Positions 1 to 11,585 of a DNA stretch of 64,000 bases are shown here, in pieces (position 1 is the first letter of the stretch; each line of letters starts with the position of its first letter). This DNA comes from a bacterium (GTDB taxonomy: Bacteria; Actinomycetota; Acidimicrobiia; Spongiisociales; Spongiisociaceae): contig JAPPFW010000095.1 of NCBI GenBank assembly GCA_028821575.1, forward strand, positions 1 to 64,000. Reading direction: 5' to 3'. A program made the translations under genes and the position numbers. The notes below the pieces were generated by a model. The model saw only the letters and a list, made by a program, of their open reading frames with translations. It had not been told where the DNA came from and did no database searches.

Positions 1-1629
1 ACCCCCAAACCAAGGATTTCAACCCACCCCATCCCATGTTTCCGCGCGGGGCCGAGTATCCGGGATCACTACCGGTCCCTAGCATCCGATGCCGGCACAC
101 CGACGCCTTTCAATCCCGGCCGATGCTGGGTGAGCGAACTCGCCTTCGAGCCGATCGTGGCTGTGAGAGCCATGGAGGAAGTGTTGCGACCGGCAATGGA
201 GTCGACAACCCTCCGGGTATTCCTCCGAGCCAAAGTAGTCGCAGCCAACGTTCGATACGACCGCGTGCAGGCCATTCGAGCGATGAATCTCGATGACGGT
301 ACGGTTCTGGAGTTCGAGTTCGCATACCTGATCGACGCCAGCGAACTAGGGGATCTCCTACCGCTGTCCGGGGCCGAGTACGTTCTGGGCGCCGAGACGA
401 TAGCCGAGACGGGCGAGCCGAGCGCTCAGCCTGAAGAACCCCACCCACACTGCGTCCAGAGTTGCACCTACACGTTCGCCTTGGAACGCAGGCCGGAGCA
501 TGAGCGCCACGACATCGCAAGACCCACCAAGTATGAGCACTACAGGGACAACCAGCCATACGACCTCCGGATCGAGGTGCACGGCGGTGAGATCTACGGC
601 GAGGAGTCCGGTTGGTTGCAGTACGCGATGTTCGACACCGTGGACGGCACCAAGGGCGGGCTCTGGCACTACCGCCGCCTCGTGGATGCCGCCCAGTTCT
701 GTGGCCACTACGACAACGACATCACCATGTTCAACTGGCCCGGAATCGACTACCGCGATACGCCCCTGGTCGACAGAACCCCGGAGGAGCTTGCGTTCGC
801 GCTGCAGGATGCCAAGCGTGTGAGCCTGGGGTTCCTCCACTGGCTGCAGACGGAGGTTCCCGATCCGACGGGTCCCGTTGGCTTCACGTATCTCAAGCTG
901 CGCCCTGACGTGATGGGCACGACCGATGGCCTCTCCAAGCACCCGTACATCCGGGAGAGCCGGCGCATCCTGCCTGTGAAGCGCATCGTGGAACAGGACG
1001 TCGCCGTGGCGCATCAGGCGGGTCCTCGCTCCCGGCACTGTGAGGACTCCGTAGGTGTCGGTTGGTATCCCATCGACATTCACCAGGCCGGCGAGGGGGA
1101 CGTAGGTGTAAGTACCCGAACCAAGCCGTTCCAGATACCGATGGGAGCCCTGATACCGGTACGGCTCCGGAATCTCGTGGCAGGGGGCAAGAACATCGGT
1201 ACTACCCACATCACCAACGGCTGCTACCGGCTGCACCCCGTCGAATGGAATGTCGGAGAGGCCGCCGGGACCTTGGTGAGCTGCGCACTCCGGACAGGAA
1301 CATCGCCGCGGACCATTCACAGCGACCCGGGTTCGAGACGTGGTGTTCAACGCGCGCTGATCGATGATGGTGTCCCGCTGGCCTGGACGGTCGATGTCCC
1401 CTATTCCGACCCGAGTTTCGCAGCGGTACAACGCTTGGTGATGGTAGGCGGATACGGGGCACGTGACGGGACGCTGGAGTTCGGCGCCTCCGATCCCATC
1501 GACAGCACGGAACGTAGACATTGGCTCAACGCTATGGGCGGTTCCCACGTACCGGATCCGTGTGGACCAGGAACGGTCACGAGGGCGGCGTTCGCCGCGG
1601 CGTTGGCACGGACGGGGAACGCCACCTAG
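1..1629 (+). CDS. FAD-dependent oxidoreductase, 5' end outside window
   Basis: The reading frame that ends at 1629 is open back to base 1, so the gene starts upstream of the window; the GTG at 130 is only an internal start-like codon. The visible 542 residues resemble the C-terminal two thirds of the FAD_oxidored (PF12831) family. The stretch LAFEPIVAVRAMEE, the motif YLIDASELGDLLPLSGAEY and the late segment LVAGGKNIGTTHITNGCYR are typical of these proteins. The N-terminal Rossmann GxGxxG that would bind the FAD ADP moiety must lie upstream. Substrate cannot be told; relatives act on small organic acids or sugars or are uncharacterised. The next gene is 119 bases downstream on the same strand. 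Confidence 0.75.
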   Translation, partial: TPKPRISTHPIPCFRAGPSIRDHYRSLASDAGTPTPFNPGRCWVSELAFEPIVAVRAMEEVLRPAMESTTLRVFLRAKVVAANVRYDRVQAIRAMNLDDGTVLEFEFAYLIDASELGDLLPLSGAEYVLGAETIAETGEPSAQPEEPHPHCVQSCTYTFALERRPEHERHDIARPTKYEHYRDNQPYDLRIEVHGGEIYGEESGWLQYAMFDTVDGTKGGLWHYRRLVDAAQFCGHYDNDITMFNWPGIDYRDTPLVDRTPEELAFALQDAKRVSLGFLHWLQTEVPDPTGPVGFTYLKLRPDVMGTTDGLSKHPYIRESRRILPVKRIVEQDVAVAHQAGPRSRHCEDSVGVGWYPIDIHQAGEGDVGVSTRTKPFQIPMGALIPVRLRNLVAGGKNIGTTHITNGCYRLHPVEWNVGEAAGTLVSCALRTGTSPRTIHSDPGSRRGVQRALIDDGVPLAWTVDVPYSDPSFAAVQRLVMVGGYGARDGTLEFGASDPIDSTERRHWLNAMGGSHVPDPCGPGTVTRAAFAAALARTGNAT

Positions 1630-1748
1630 ATGGCAAGTCCAAGGTTGTGGCAGTGGTCAGTGATAGTTTGCATCGTTGTACGCGCCTCAGTAGCCATGTC
1701 CTGGTTTGCTGCCACCCGGGCCACGCGCAATGGTAGGTTGCCGTAGCC

Positions 1749-2444
1749 ATGGAGTCGAGAGTGCAGCCTGATCCTGTAAGGGCTGCTCGTATTCGCAAAA
1801 CCACGGCGCATCGCATGCAGCAAAGCAAGCGAGATGTTCCCCACCTCTACCTTGATGTGGATGTTGACATGTCTGCAGTTCAGAATCTTCGAGAGCACCT
1901 GCAGACCGGCCTATCGTGGCCGAAACCACCGAGCGCCACAGCGATCATCGTCCATGTGGTCACTCGGTTGCTCGTCGAGAGGCCAGAATTGAACGTGACG
2001 TACGCTGACACAGGCCCGACGAGTCGAGATGGTGTGAGTATCGGCGTCGCTATTGACACCTTGGCCGGCTTGGTTGTTCCCGTTCTTCCAGGGGCCGACG
2101 ATCGCAGCCTCCAGGAGATAGCTGTCTGGCTTCGGGACGCCGCCGAGAGAGCACGTGAGTTCAGCCTCAAATGGGACGACCTGGGCCCGAAGACTCTGGT
2201 TGTCTATGATGTAGCTCCACTGGGGATCGATAGGTGCCACGCCATAATCGATCCGCCTGATCCGATGATCCTCGCGGTAGGACGAATTGCAGATCGCGTT
2301 TTGGTCGAGAACGGGCGGCCCAAGGTCTCTCCCACAGCCACGCTGTCGCTCTCGCTCGACCATCGAGTGTTGGATGCATCCGCCGGAGCCCGGTTCCTGA
2401 CGGAACTGCGGGACCGTCTCGAATCCATTGTCGCTCTAGAGTGA
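1749..2444 (+). CDS. Stand-alone 2-oxoacid dehydrogenase acyltransferase (E2) catalytic domain
   Basis: A 231-residue protein that is essentially only the E2 catalytic domain (PF00198). E2 proteins transfer acyl groups from lipoyl-lysine to CoA. The segment AIIDPPDPMILAVGRI and the active-site region LSLDHRVLDASAGARFL are clear; the catalytic His is about residue 205 and the partner Asp about 209. The usual DHRxxDGA is DHRVLDAS here. No lipoyl domain or peripheral-subunit-binding domain precedes it, and no E1 or E3 gene is adjacent, so a role in a classical complex is uncertain. Full E2 proteins are about 400-600 residues. It could be a CoA acyltransferase working with a carrier elsewhere, or a remnant that stays open. 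Start ATG at 1749 has only a weak ribosome binding site. Confidence 0.75.
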   Translation: MESRVQPDPVRAARIRKTTAHRMQQSKRDVPHLYLDVDVDMSAVQNLREHLQTGLSWPKPPSATAIIVHVVTRLLVERPELNVTYADTGPTSRDGVSIGVAIDTLAGLVVPVLPGADDRSLQEIAVWLRDAAERAREFSLKWDDLGPKTLVVYDVAPLGIDRCHAIIDPPDPMILAVGRIADRVLVENGRPKVSPTATLSLSLDHRVLDASAGARFLTELRDRLESIVALE

Positions 2445-2593
2445 TCTCCTCGCGCATCTCGCGCATCGGACCGCAACCAGCCTCCGGTCCCCCATCCACA
2501 ACCCATCCATCGATCAGGGTGGACTCCAAACAATGGCCAGCCGGCTCAAACCCTCTGACCAGGGGATATATTGCAGACTCTGGCTGCTGGTAC

Positions 2594-2947
2594 TGGTGGA
2601 GGTGCGGGGAATCGAACCCCGGTCCGTCGATACGTCAGCATCGGCATCTCCGAGCGCAGCCGACGGCGAGCTTTCGGGAGGCCGGACTCCATCGGCGAGC
2701 GACCGGCCGCCCTGATCCCGAATCAGTCTCGAGTCTCCGGTCCGGGAATCCCGGAGAGTCCATCCTGCTGAACGACGCCCGGACTAGGAGGGCAGGAACC
2801 CCCTAGGCGGACGGGCTGTCTATCTAGGCAGCCAGTGCAAGGTTTGGTCTGGCACTTATGGTTGTTACCGGCTATTTAACGAGGACTCCGGTGACCTCGG
2901 CTCGCTTCCGACACCTCAGCTATCGACGTCGAATCCAGTTCACCCCC
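2594..2947 (-). ncRNA. ssrA: Transfer-messenger RNA (tmRNA)
   Basis: Read on the minus strand, the RNA starts GGGGGUGAACUGGAUUCGAC and ends with a T-arm (GGGGUUCGAUUCCCC) followed by CACCUCCACCA. The seven-base acceptor stem pairs fully (one G-U), which fixes the ends and a length of 354 nt. In the middle, after AUAAGU, a tag frame reads GCC AGA CCA AAC CUU GCA CUG GCU GCC UAG, giving a proteolysis tag of charged Ala plus ARPNLALAA, with the usual LALAA-type end. tmRNA rescues stalled ribosomes with SmpB, whose gene lies 77 bases upstream on the same strand. Confidence 0.96.
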
Positions 2948-2963
2948 AATGGGTCTGTCCACG

Positions 2964-2969
2964 ATTCTA
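2964..2969 (-). promoter_or_regulatory. Candidate -10 box for ssrA
   Basis: On the minus strand TAGAAT lies 17 bases before the mature tmRNA 5' end, in the 77-base gap after smpB. No convincing -35 hexamer is seen. The mature 5' end is normally made by RNase P, so a start slightly upstream is plausible. Confidence 0.3.
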
Positions 2970-3024
2970 CAGCAAACGGATGACATCGGACCCGCCGGAG
3001 TCATGAATGGAGGCGTGCGGAAGG

Positions 3025-3501
3025 TCAGCGGGAGCGGTAATCCCTCCGCATCGCCTGTTCCGCTTCCCGCCGCATGTCCCGCGTCCGGATCTTCTGGCGT
3101 TTATCGTACCGGCGGGCACCGCGGCCGACCCCCAGCAGAACCTTGGCCCGCCCGTTCTTCCAGTACATCCGGATTGGCACGAGGGCAAGGCCGCGTTCCT
3201 GGACCCGCCTCGTGATGCGGGCAATCTCGCCGGCGTGGAGGAGCAGCTTCCGGTCTCGGGTCGGTTCGTGGCCGCCGTCGCGCGCCATCTTGTAGGGAGC
3301 TATGTGCATTCCCACCAGCCACACCTCCCCGTCCCTAACCAGCCCGTATGCCTCCTTTAACTGCGCTTGGCCGCCCCGGAGGCTCTTGACCTCCGATCCG
3401 GTCAGCACGATCCCCGCCTCGTACTCGTCCTCGAAGACGAAGTCGAACCGGGCTCGCCGGTTCGTGGCTATCGCCGGCGCGCGGCCCTTCGGCCGGCTCA
3501 T
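3025..3501 (-). CDS. smpB: SsrA-binding protein SmpB
   Basis: A 158-residue protein of normal family length. SmpB binds tmRNA and delivers it to stalled ribosomes. Recognisable parts are the N-terminal IATNRRARFDF, the VLTGSEVKSLRGGQAQLKEA segment, and the basic C-terminal tail GARRYDKRQKIRTRDMRREA that reaches into the mRNA channel. It starts with ATG at 3501 and is followed by ssrA in the same orientation. The order ftsE-ftsX-M23-smpB-ssrA is common in actinobacteria. Confidence 0.97.
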   Translation of the reverse strand: MSRPKGRAPAIATNRRARFDFVFEDEYEAGIVLTGSEVKSLRGGQAQLKEAYGLVRDGEVWLVGMHIAPYKMARDGGHEPTRDRKLLLHAGEIARITRRVQERGLALVPIRMYWKNGRAKVLLGVGRGARRYDKRQKIRTRDMRREAEQAMRRDYRSR

Positions 3502-3526
3502 GAGCGGTCAATCCCCACGGCGGGCC

Positions 3527-4729
3527 TCATCTCGGTAGCCAGAGCATGGGATCCACCGGAGCCCCGACTTCGCGAACCTCGAAGTGGAGGTGGGGCCCGG
3601 TGCAGAATCCGGTACATCCGATGTAACCGATCACGTCACCTGCCAGCACCCTCTGGCCCTCCGCGACGGCGATCGAGGACTGGTGCGCATACAGGGAGGA
3701 GAGGCCGCCACCGTGGTCTATCACCACGGTACGACCGTATCCGCCCCAGCTCCCGGCCAGTATGACCGTCCCGTTTCCGGCGGCATGGATCGATGCACCG
3801 GCAGCCGATCCCAGATCGATTCCGGTGTGCAGCCTTCTATCACCGAATATGGGGTGGATCCGCCACCCGAACGGCGACGTCACCGGTCCGCCGACCGGCC
3901 AGGCCAGGGTCCCGGGTCGCCTTCCCTCCCTGACCTGGCGTCTGAGGATCTCCAGCTCGAGTCTCTTAGACTCCGCTTCCAGCGCGTCGATGTGGCCCGA
4001 CCACTCTTCGATCTCGCGGTCGATCTCGGCCAGAAGCGACTCGAGTCCGGCAATCTGAAGGTCCAACTCCTCGCGGGCGGCGTCGACCGTCGCCTTGTGC
4101 TCCTCAGCCTGGACTAGTTGCGCCTCGAACTCCTGCAAGAGGAGGGCTTCCTGTTCCTGTTCGTCCCTCAGACGATCCTGGCGGGTGACCTCCTGGCGTT
4201 CCAGTATCTCGAGGGATGACAGCAGCACCTCGGTGTTCTGCAGGAGGCCCCGGTTGTACTCAAGGGTGATCACGCCGGCCTTGAGATCATCGGAGCCGAA
4301 TAGCACCGTCTCGATACCCGAGGTCGAACTCATGTACAGCTCGACCGCGTGCTCGCGTATCTGTTCGCGGGTGAGCCGCTGGTCGAGCTGGTTGGCAGCA
4401 AGCTCGGCGTCCAGCAGGCGGATCCTGCGCAAGAGGCTTCCAACCGCGTCCTCGACCAGCAGCACTGCCCCCTCGGCCTCGATCAGAGCCACCTCCGCGT
4501 CGGAAAGCTCGCTCCTGACCTCGATCATCCGGGCTTCCGCCTCCTCCAGCGCCACGACATAGTTGGTGCGCTCCGACTGGGCGGACGTGAGTTCACCGCG
4601 CAGATCCCGGATCCGCTGCTCCACACGCTCCAGCTTCCCCTCCTCCTCCTGTGCGTCGACCGCCAAGGGAAGGATCGACGCCGTGAGCATGAGTGCGACC
4701 GAGCATCCCACCAGCAGCCGCCGGCGCAC
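3527..4729 (-). CDS. Murein hydrolase activator/peptidase, coiled coil plus M23 domain
   Basis: 400 residues: an N-terminal signal peptide (about 1-26), a long charged coiled coil (about 30-270) and a C-terminal M23 LytM domain (about 280-400). Metal ligands appear intact: HTGIDLG supplies His and Asp and HLHFE supplies the HxH motif, so unlike E. coli EnvC this may be an active peptidoglycan endopeptidase. The GTG start lies 3 bases after the ftsX stop. By analogy with FtsEX-EnvC in E. coli and FtsEX-RipC in mycobacteria, FtsEX probably controls this hydrolase in the cell wall at division. Confidence 0.9.
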   Translation of the reverse strand: MRRRLLVGCSVALMLTASILPLAVDAQEEEGKLERVEQRIRDLRGELTSAQSERTNYVVALEEAEARMIEVRSELSDAEVALIEAEGAVLLVEDAVGSLLRRIRLLDAELAANQLDQRLTREQIREHAVELYMSSTSGIETVLFGSDDLKAGVITLEYNRGLLQNTEVLLSSLEILERQEVTRQDRLRDEQEQEALLLQEFEAQLVQAEEHKATVDAAREELDLQIAGLESLLAEIDREIEEWSGHIDALEAESKRLELEILRRQVREGRRPGTLAWPVGGPVTSPFGWRIHPIFGDRRLHTGIDLGSAAGASIHAAGNGTVILAGSWGGYGRTVVIDHGGGLSSLYAHQSSIAVAEGQRVLAGDVIGYIGCTGFCTGPHLHFEVREVGAPVDPMLWLPR

Positions 4730-4732
4730 CGG

Positions 4733-5605
4733 TCACACCCTCAGGAACCGTCGCAGACCCAGGCTGCTTCCGACGAACCCCGCTATAGCGCCGAAACAGA
4801 GGATCATGACGCCGCGGCTGAACAGGAAATCCGGCTCGACCTGGAAGCGGATCAGTATGTCGGTCGGAATCCTCGCCAGCAGCTGGTGGCTGCCGTAGAT
4901 GGCCGCCACTGCGAGGGCCCCTCCAAGCAGCCCCACCGTGATCCCCTCCAGGATGAACGGAACCCTGATGAACCAGTTCCCCGCGCCGACCAGCTTCATG
5001 ATGGCGATCTCCTCCCTCCGGGCGTAGATCGCCATCCGGATGGTGTTGGCGATCAGCACAACGGCAGCCGCCCCCAGGATCGTCACCAGGCCGATGCCGA
5101 TCGAGTTGAGCACCTGGGTGAGGCTCATGAGCCGCTCGATGCCCTCGCTGAACACCGACAACCTCCTCAGTAGAGGATGTCCCACCAGCCGGAATTGGAC
5201 CTCCTGGTAGGCCGATACATCCTTGAGTTCGACCCTGATGGATGCCGGCAGGTCGGCGGCCGAAACGGTGGCGGCGAGAGCCGGTTGATCGCTGTACATC
5301 TGCTGGAATTCCTGGTATGCGCCGGCCTTGTCCAGGTACCAGGCGCGCTCCACTTCCTCGTAGCCCCGGATCTGTTCGAGGAGGTCGTTGTGAGCCACCG
5401 GACCACCCTCATCCTTGAGGAATATGATCAGGTGGTCACCGGCCTGCCATTGCAACGTGTTGACCCGCACCAACTCGTTGAAGACCAGCGCCCCGAAGGC
5501 TAGGGCCAGCGAGACGAACACCGCCAGAACCGCTCCGGTGGCGACCAGGACGTTGCGGCGCAGGTTGATGAACGCCTCGCCAAGCAGGTAGAGGATGGTG
5601 CTCAA
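4733..5605 (-). CDS. ftsX: Cell division ABC transporter permease FtsX
   Basis: 290 residues with a cytoplasmic N-terminus (LGEAFINLRRN), a first membrane segment around 18-40, an extracellular loop of about 120 residues, and three further membrane segments toward the C-terminus with FtsX-like REEIAIMKLVGAGNWFIRVP before the second. Start is TTG at 5605, preceded by AAGGAG at 8 bases. FtsX passes the ATPase signal of FtsE across the membrane to a peptidoglycan hydrolase. The M23 gene follows 3 bases downstream. Confidence 0.95.
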   Translation of the reverse strand: MSTILYLLGEAFINLRRNVLVATGAVLAVFVSLALAFGALVFNELVRVNTLQWQAGDHLIIFLKDEGGPVAHNDLLEQIRGYEEVERAWYLDKAGAYQEFQQMYSDQPALAATVSAADLPASIRVELKDVSAYQEVQFRLVGHPLLRRLSVFSEGIERLMSLTQVLNSIGIGLVTILGAAAVVLIANTIRMAIYARREEIAIMKLVGAGNWFIRVPFILEGITVGLLGGALAVAAIYGSHQLLARIPTDILIRFQVEPDFLFSRGVMILCFGAIAGFVGSSLGLRRFLRV

Positions 5606-5755
5606 GCTGCGGGCTCCTTCATATCACTGGCGCGTCGCCTGCATGGCGGTGTGCCGTCCGCGCCCAGGGGCGTCCCACCCGAGGCCGTGCGTGCTTCGAG
5701 GGGCGGAAGCCAGGGACCGAGGTGGACACATCGGATGGGTGCGCAGGGTGAGCCA

Positions 5756-6457
5756 TTAAGGCTCCAGCGGATCGTTGACCGGTTCGTAACCTGAGGCGGT
5801 CTGGTCGCGCACCACCCGGCCGCGGTCGAGTTGCACCACGCGGCGCCGCATCGCGTCGACGATGGCGTGGTCGTGGGTAGCCATCATCACAGTCGTGCCG
5901 GTCCGGTTGATCCGGTCGAGAAGGCGCATGATTCCGACCGACGTGGCGGGGTCGAGGTTACCGGTGGGCTCGTCGGCCATCAGAATCGGGGGACGGTTGA
6001 CGAATGCCCTGGCGATAGAGACCCTTTGCTGCTCGCCACCCGACAGCTGGCGCGGGTATCGGTCGGCCTTGGCGGACAGGCCGACCAACTCCAACACCTG
6101 GGGTACCTGGTGACGGACGATGGAGCGCGGGCAGCCGGTCACCTTGAGGGCGAAGGCCACGTTCTCCGCCACCGTCTTGGTGGGTAGCAACTTGAAGTCT
6201 TGGAACACCGTCCCGACGCCACGACGGAGGTACGGCACCTTCCACGCGGGCATCTTGGTTATGTCCTTGCCCGCTATCCAGATCTTGCCTCTCGTCACCT
6301 TCTCTTCGCGGAGGCACATCCGGATCAGCGTCGACTTCCCCGATCCGGAAGGTCCCACCAGGAAGACGAATTCGCCGCGCCGCACGTCCATCTCCACGTC
6401 ACGAAGCGCGACGATTCCACCGTCGTAGACCTTTGCAACCTTTTGGAGCCGGATCAT
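5756..6457 (-). CDS. ftsE: Cell division ATP-binding protein FtsE
   Basis: 233-residue ABC ATPase with Walker A GPSGSGKST, Q-loop, signature LSGGEQQRVSIARA, Walker B ILMADEPTGNLD and the switch His in MMATHDH. It pairs with FtsX to couple ATP hydrolysis to septal peptidoglycan cleavage. ATG at 6457 is preceded by GGAG. The 150-base gap to ftsX is larger than the usual overlap; I see no extra gene in it. Confidence 0.96.
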   Translation of the reverse strand: MIRLQKVAKVYDGGIVALRDVEMDVRRGEFVFLVGPSGSGKSTLIRMCLREEKVTRGKIWIAGKDITKMPAWKVPYLRRGVGTVFQDFKLLPTKTVAENVAFALKVTGCPRSIVRHQVPQVLELVGLSAKADRYPRQLSGGEQQRVSIARAFVNRPPILMADEPTGNLDPATSVGIMRLLDRINRTGTTVMMATHDHAIVDAMRRRVVQLDRGRVVRDQTASGYEPVNDPLEP

Positions 6458-6519
6458 GAACGCTCCGATACACGAATTGGCGAGGAATGCGGTGCGCGAA
6501 GACTACCAACGCATGTGCG

Positions 6520-7660
6520 CTAGTCGGAGCCTTTCCCCTCCAGACGCTCCCTCCGCTCCCGGCCGGCTCGCCGCCAGTGCAGGTAGGACTCGGTGAGCCG
6601 GCCCAGATCGCCGTCCAGCACGCCTTGGACGTTGCCTATCTCCACCCCTGTCCTCAGGTCCTTGACCTGCTGGTAGGGCTGGAGGACGTAGGAGCGGATC
6701 TGCCGCCCCCAACCGGCTTCGGTCTGCTCACCCCTTATCTCGTCCAGTTCGCGCCTACGCTCGATGCGAGCCTGTTCCGCCAGCTTGGCCCTGAGCAGGG
6801 CCAAGGCCCTGGCCCTATTCTGAATCTGGGACCGTTCCGCCTGGCAGGCGACCACTATCCCGGTGGGCAAGTGGGTGAGGCGGACGGCAGAGTCGGTCGT
6901 GTTGACGTGCTGGCCCCCGGCCCCCTGGGACCGGTACGTGTCGATCCGCAGGTCCTCGGGATCGATCTCTATCCGGGCATCCTCGACGAGAGGGATCACG
7001 TCGACCCCCGCGAACGAGGTGTGGCGCCGGGAGTTGGAGTCGAAGGGCGAGATACGCACCAGCCGGTGCACGCCCCGTTCGCCCTCGAGGGTGGCATAAG
7101 CGTGTGTCCCCTCCACCGTGAGCGTGGCCGACTTGATGCCGGCCTCCTCCCCTGGCTGGACATCGTCGATCTCGTGGTCGAAACCGGCGCCTGCGAGGTA
7201 GCGGGTGTACATCCGGACCATCATCTCGGCCCAGTCCTGGGCATCCACGCCTCCGGCTCCCGCGTGCACGCTCAGAATGGCCGGATGGTCGTCGTACCCG
7301 CCGAAGTACAGCGACTCCAACTCCAGATCGGAGATCCTTCTCGCGGTCGCCACCAAGTCATCGCTCACCTCCCCCAGCGTGTCGACGTCTCCATCGTCCA
7401 CGGCTAGTTCCACCAAGATGTCGGCGTCCTCGAGTTCCCGGTGCATGGTCTCCACCCGGCGCACCAGGCGCTCGATGTGTCCGAGCCGCCGCGTCAACCG
7501 GGTAGCCCGACCGGGATCGTCCCAGAGGTCGGGACGGGCGACCTTGGCTCTCAGCTCCTCGAGTTCCAGGTGCTTGGCGTCGACATCAAAGGAACCTCCT
7601 GGCATCCGACAGGCGGGCGCGAAGGTCGTCGATTTGCGAGCGGGGGTCAGGTCGATCCAT
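6520..7660 (-). CDS. prfB: Peptide chain release factor 2, with programmed +1 frameshift
   Basis: RF2 recognises UGA and UAA stops. The main frame shows the SPF-type anticodon tripeptide (RISPFDSNSRRHTSF) and the catalytic GGQ motif (QGAGGQHVNTTDSAVRLTH). The true start is ATG at 7660 in another frame: it encodes 24 codons (MDRPDPRSQIDDLRARLSDA, then RRFL) to CTT at 7591-7589, then an in-frame TGA at 7588-7586. A +1 shift at CTT-TGA continues with DVDAKHLEL, giving a protein of about 379 residues. The ATG-less open frame running upstream to 7671 is therefore not the real N-terminus. ftsE follows downstream. Confidence 0.95.
7585..7600 (-). promoter_or_regulatory. prfB programmed frameshift signal
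   Basis: On the minus strand AGGAGG (7600-7595), one codon TTC, then CTT TGA T. This matches the RF2 autoregulatory element: an internal Shine-Dalgarno three bases before a slippery CTT followed by the in-frame UGA that RF2 itself reads. Low RF2 allows the +1 shift and more RF2 synthesis. Confidence 0.93.
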
Positions 7661-7785
7661 AACGGCGGCAAGGTTAGCCGGTTGGATGGTAAGTGGTGGA
7701 TGGTGGTACCGAAAATGCATCACGGGTCGCCACGCAAGGCGAATCGTGACTTTGAACTCGGACACCGGTGACGTAGGGCTCGGGG

Positions 7786-8118
7786 ATGGCTAGATTGGTG
7801 GGTATGGGCAGGACGGTGCGGAGGATCGGGAAGTGGTGCAGGCAGTTCTGCGCCGAATGGATGGCGCGGCGGGAAGGCGCCCGCCGCCTGCCCAGAGAGA
7901 TACACACGGCGGCCCGGCACATCATCGGTCCTACAGGGTTCCAGTGGTCCGGCGCTTGGCGACGCCTGGAGGAGGACGGCCCCGCCTACCTGCGCTCGTT
8001 CGACCCCAAGATCCCGGCCAGCGTGTTCGTGTCGCCAAGCGATCTCACCAGATCCATCCACCCGGTGCCCATCAAAGAGCGGTGCATCGAGGACTGGAAC
8101 CGCCGGTCGCACACCTAG
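7786..8118 (+). CDS. Small hypothetical protein
   Basis: A 110-residue basic protein (104 if the ATG at 7804 is used) that I do not recognise. Third codon positions are strongly G/C, as in neighbouring real genes, which supports coding. It is Trp- and Arg-rich at the N-terminus (RRIGKWCRQFCAEWMARRE) and has no membrane segment or known motif. It lies between prfB and secA but on the opposite strand, so it is transcribed alone. An opposite-strand frame over the same bases looks less natural. Confidence 0.5.
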   Translation: MARLVGMGRTVRRIGKWCRQFCAEWMARREGARRLPREIHTAARHIIGPTGFQWSGAWRRLEEDGPAYLRSFDPKIPASVFVSPSDLTRSIHPVPIKERCIEDWNRRSHT

Positions 8119-8189
8119 CTACTCGTCATCGAATAGGGGCACGAGAACTATGCCCGGTCGGTCGTTCAAGAAGAACAACTGACAACTAA

Positions 8190-10832
<2,643 letters not shown>

Positions 10833-10919
10833 GGAATCACCGGTCTTGTTCGGGGGACAACCGCGCTTCCGCCATGTGACGGATCACCTCCATGGTATCG
10901 GACCGCCAGGGCATAGATA

Positions 10920-10936
10920 CCCGCAACGACTGCGGG
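10920..10936 (-). terminator. Weak hairpin downstream of hpf
   Basis: CCCGCA and TGCGGG pair around a five-base loop just past the hpf stop. There is no clear U-tract on the minus strand, so this is only a possible terminator. Confidence 0.3.
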
Positions 10937-10949
10937 GCGCCGGCTCGCC

Positions 10950-11507
10950 TCATTCCGGCTCGATCAGACCCATCCGCCCGTCGTTGCGCCGGTAGAGGAC
11001 CCCGAACCTACCGGTCTCCGCGTTGGTGAAGACGAGGAAGGAGTAACCCCGCTGTTCCATCACCAGCGCAGCGTCCTCCGGCGTCATGGGCTTCTCCGTG
11101 TTGCCGCGTACCCGCACGATCTCCGGAATCCCGTCGCCTGCAGGCAGGTTTGCCGATCCTGAGTCCAGCCGATCGACCGGCTCCGGACTCCTCGTTCTCT
11201 GCCGGCGCCGGTCGGTGAGCCTTTCGCTGAGGCGTCTCAACCGGTGGACGAACCGGTCGGCCGCGGCGTCGAGGGCTCGCTCGACCGTATCCCCCTCGCC
11301 TTCGGCACGTAGGTCGTGGCGCGCCGAACGGGTGGCGATCTCGGCTCTGAAGCGCTGGCCCCGCTCCGGCGGCGTGACCTCGAACAGGGTTATGTCCACG
11401 TCGCCCAGCCGGTCGAAGAAGCGAGTCGAGTGGTCGACCTTCCCCAAGGCATAGGCCCGGATCCCTTCGTCTACCTGGACGCCTCTCCCGCGTATCCGAA
11501 CCTCCAT
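10950..11507 (-). CDS. hpf: Ribosome hibernation promoting factor, long form
   Basis: 185 residues: an N-terminal S30AE/YfiA domain (about 1-100; MEVRIRGRGVQVDEGIRAYA) and a C-terminal HPF dimerisation domain (about 128-185; RVRGNTEKPMTPEDAALVME and FLVFTNAETGRFGVLYRR). Long HPF dimerises 70S ribosomes into inactive 100S particles in stationary phase. It starts with ATG at 11507 and lies upstream of secA in the same orientation, a common actinobacterial arrangement. Confidence 0.95.
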   Translation of the reverse strand: MEVRIRGRGVQVDEGIRAYALGKVDHSTRFFDRLGDVDITLFEVTPPERGQRFRAEIATRSARHDLRAEGEGDTVERALDAAADRFVHRLRRLSERLTDRRRQRTRSPEPVDRLDSGSANLPAGDGIPEIVRVRGNTEKPMTPEDAALVMEQRGYSFLVFTNAETGRFGVLYRRNDGRMGLIEPE

Positions 11508-11585
11508 ACCGCGACCTTAGTGAACTCCGGTCGGTAAGCCAGGACCATCCGCCGAACCGGCGGCCTCGGTCGTTTCCCAGCTCCG

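Noticed and set aside
2533-2806. Small plus-strand frames with VEVRGIEPRSVD-like sequence
   Set aside because: They are translations of the reverse strand of tmRNA, a common false gene call.
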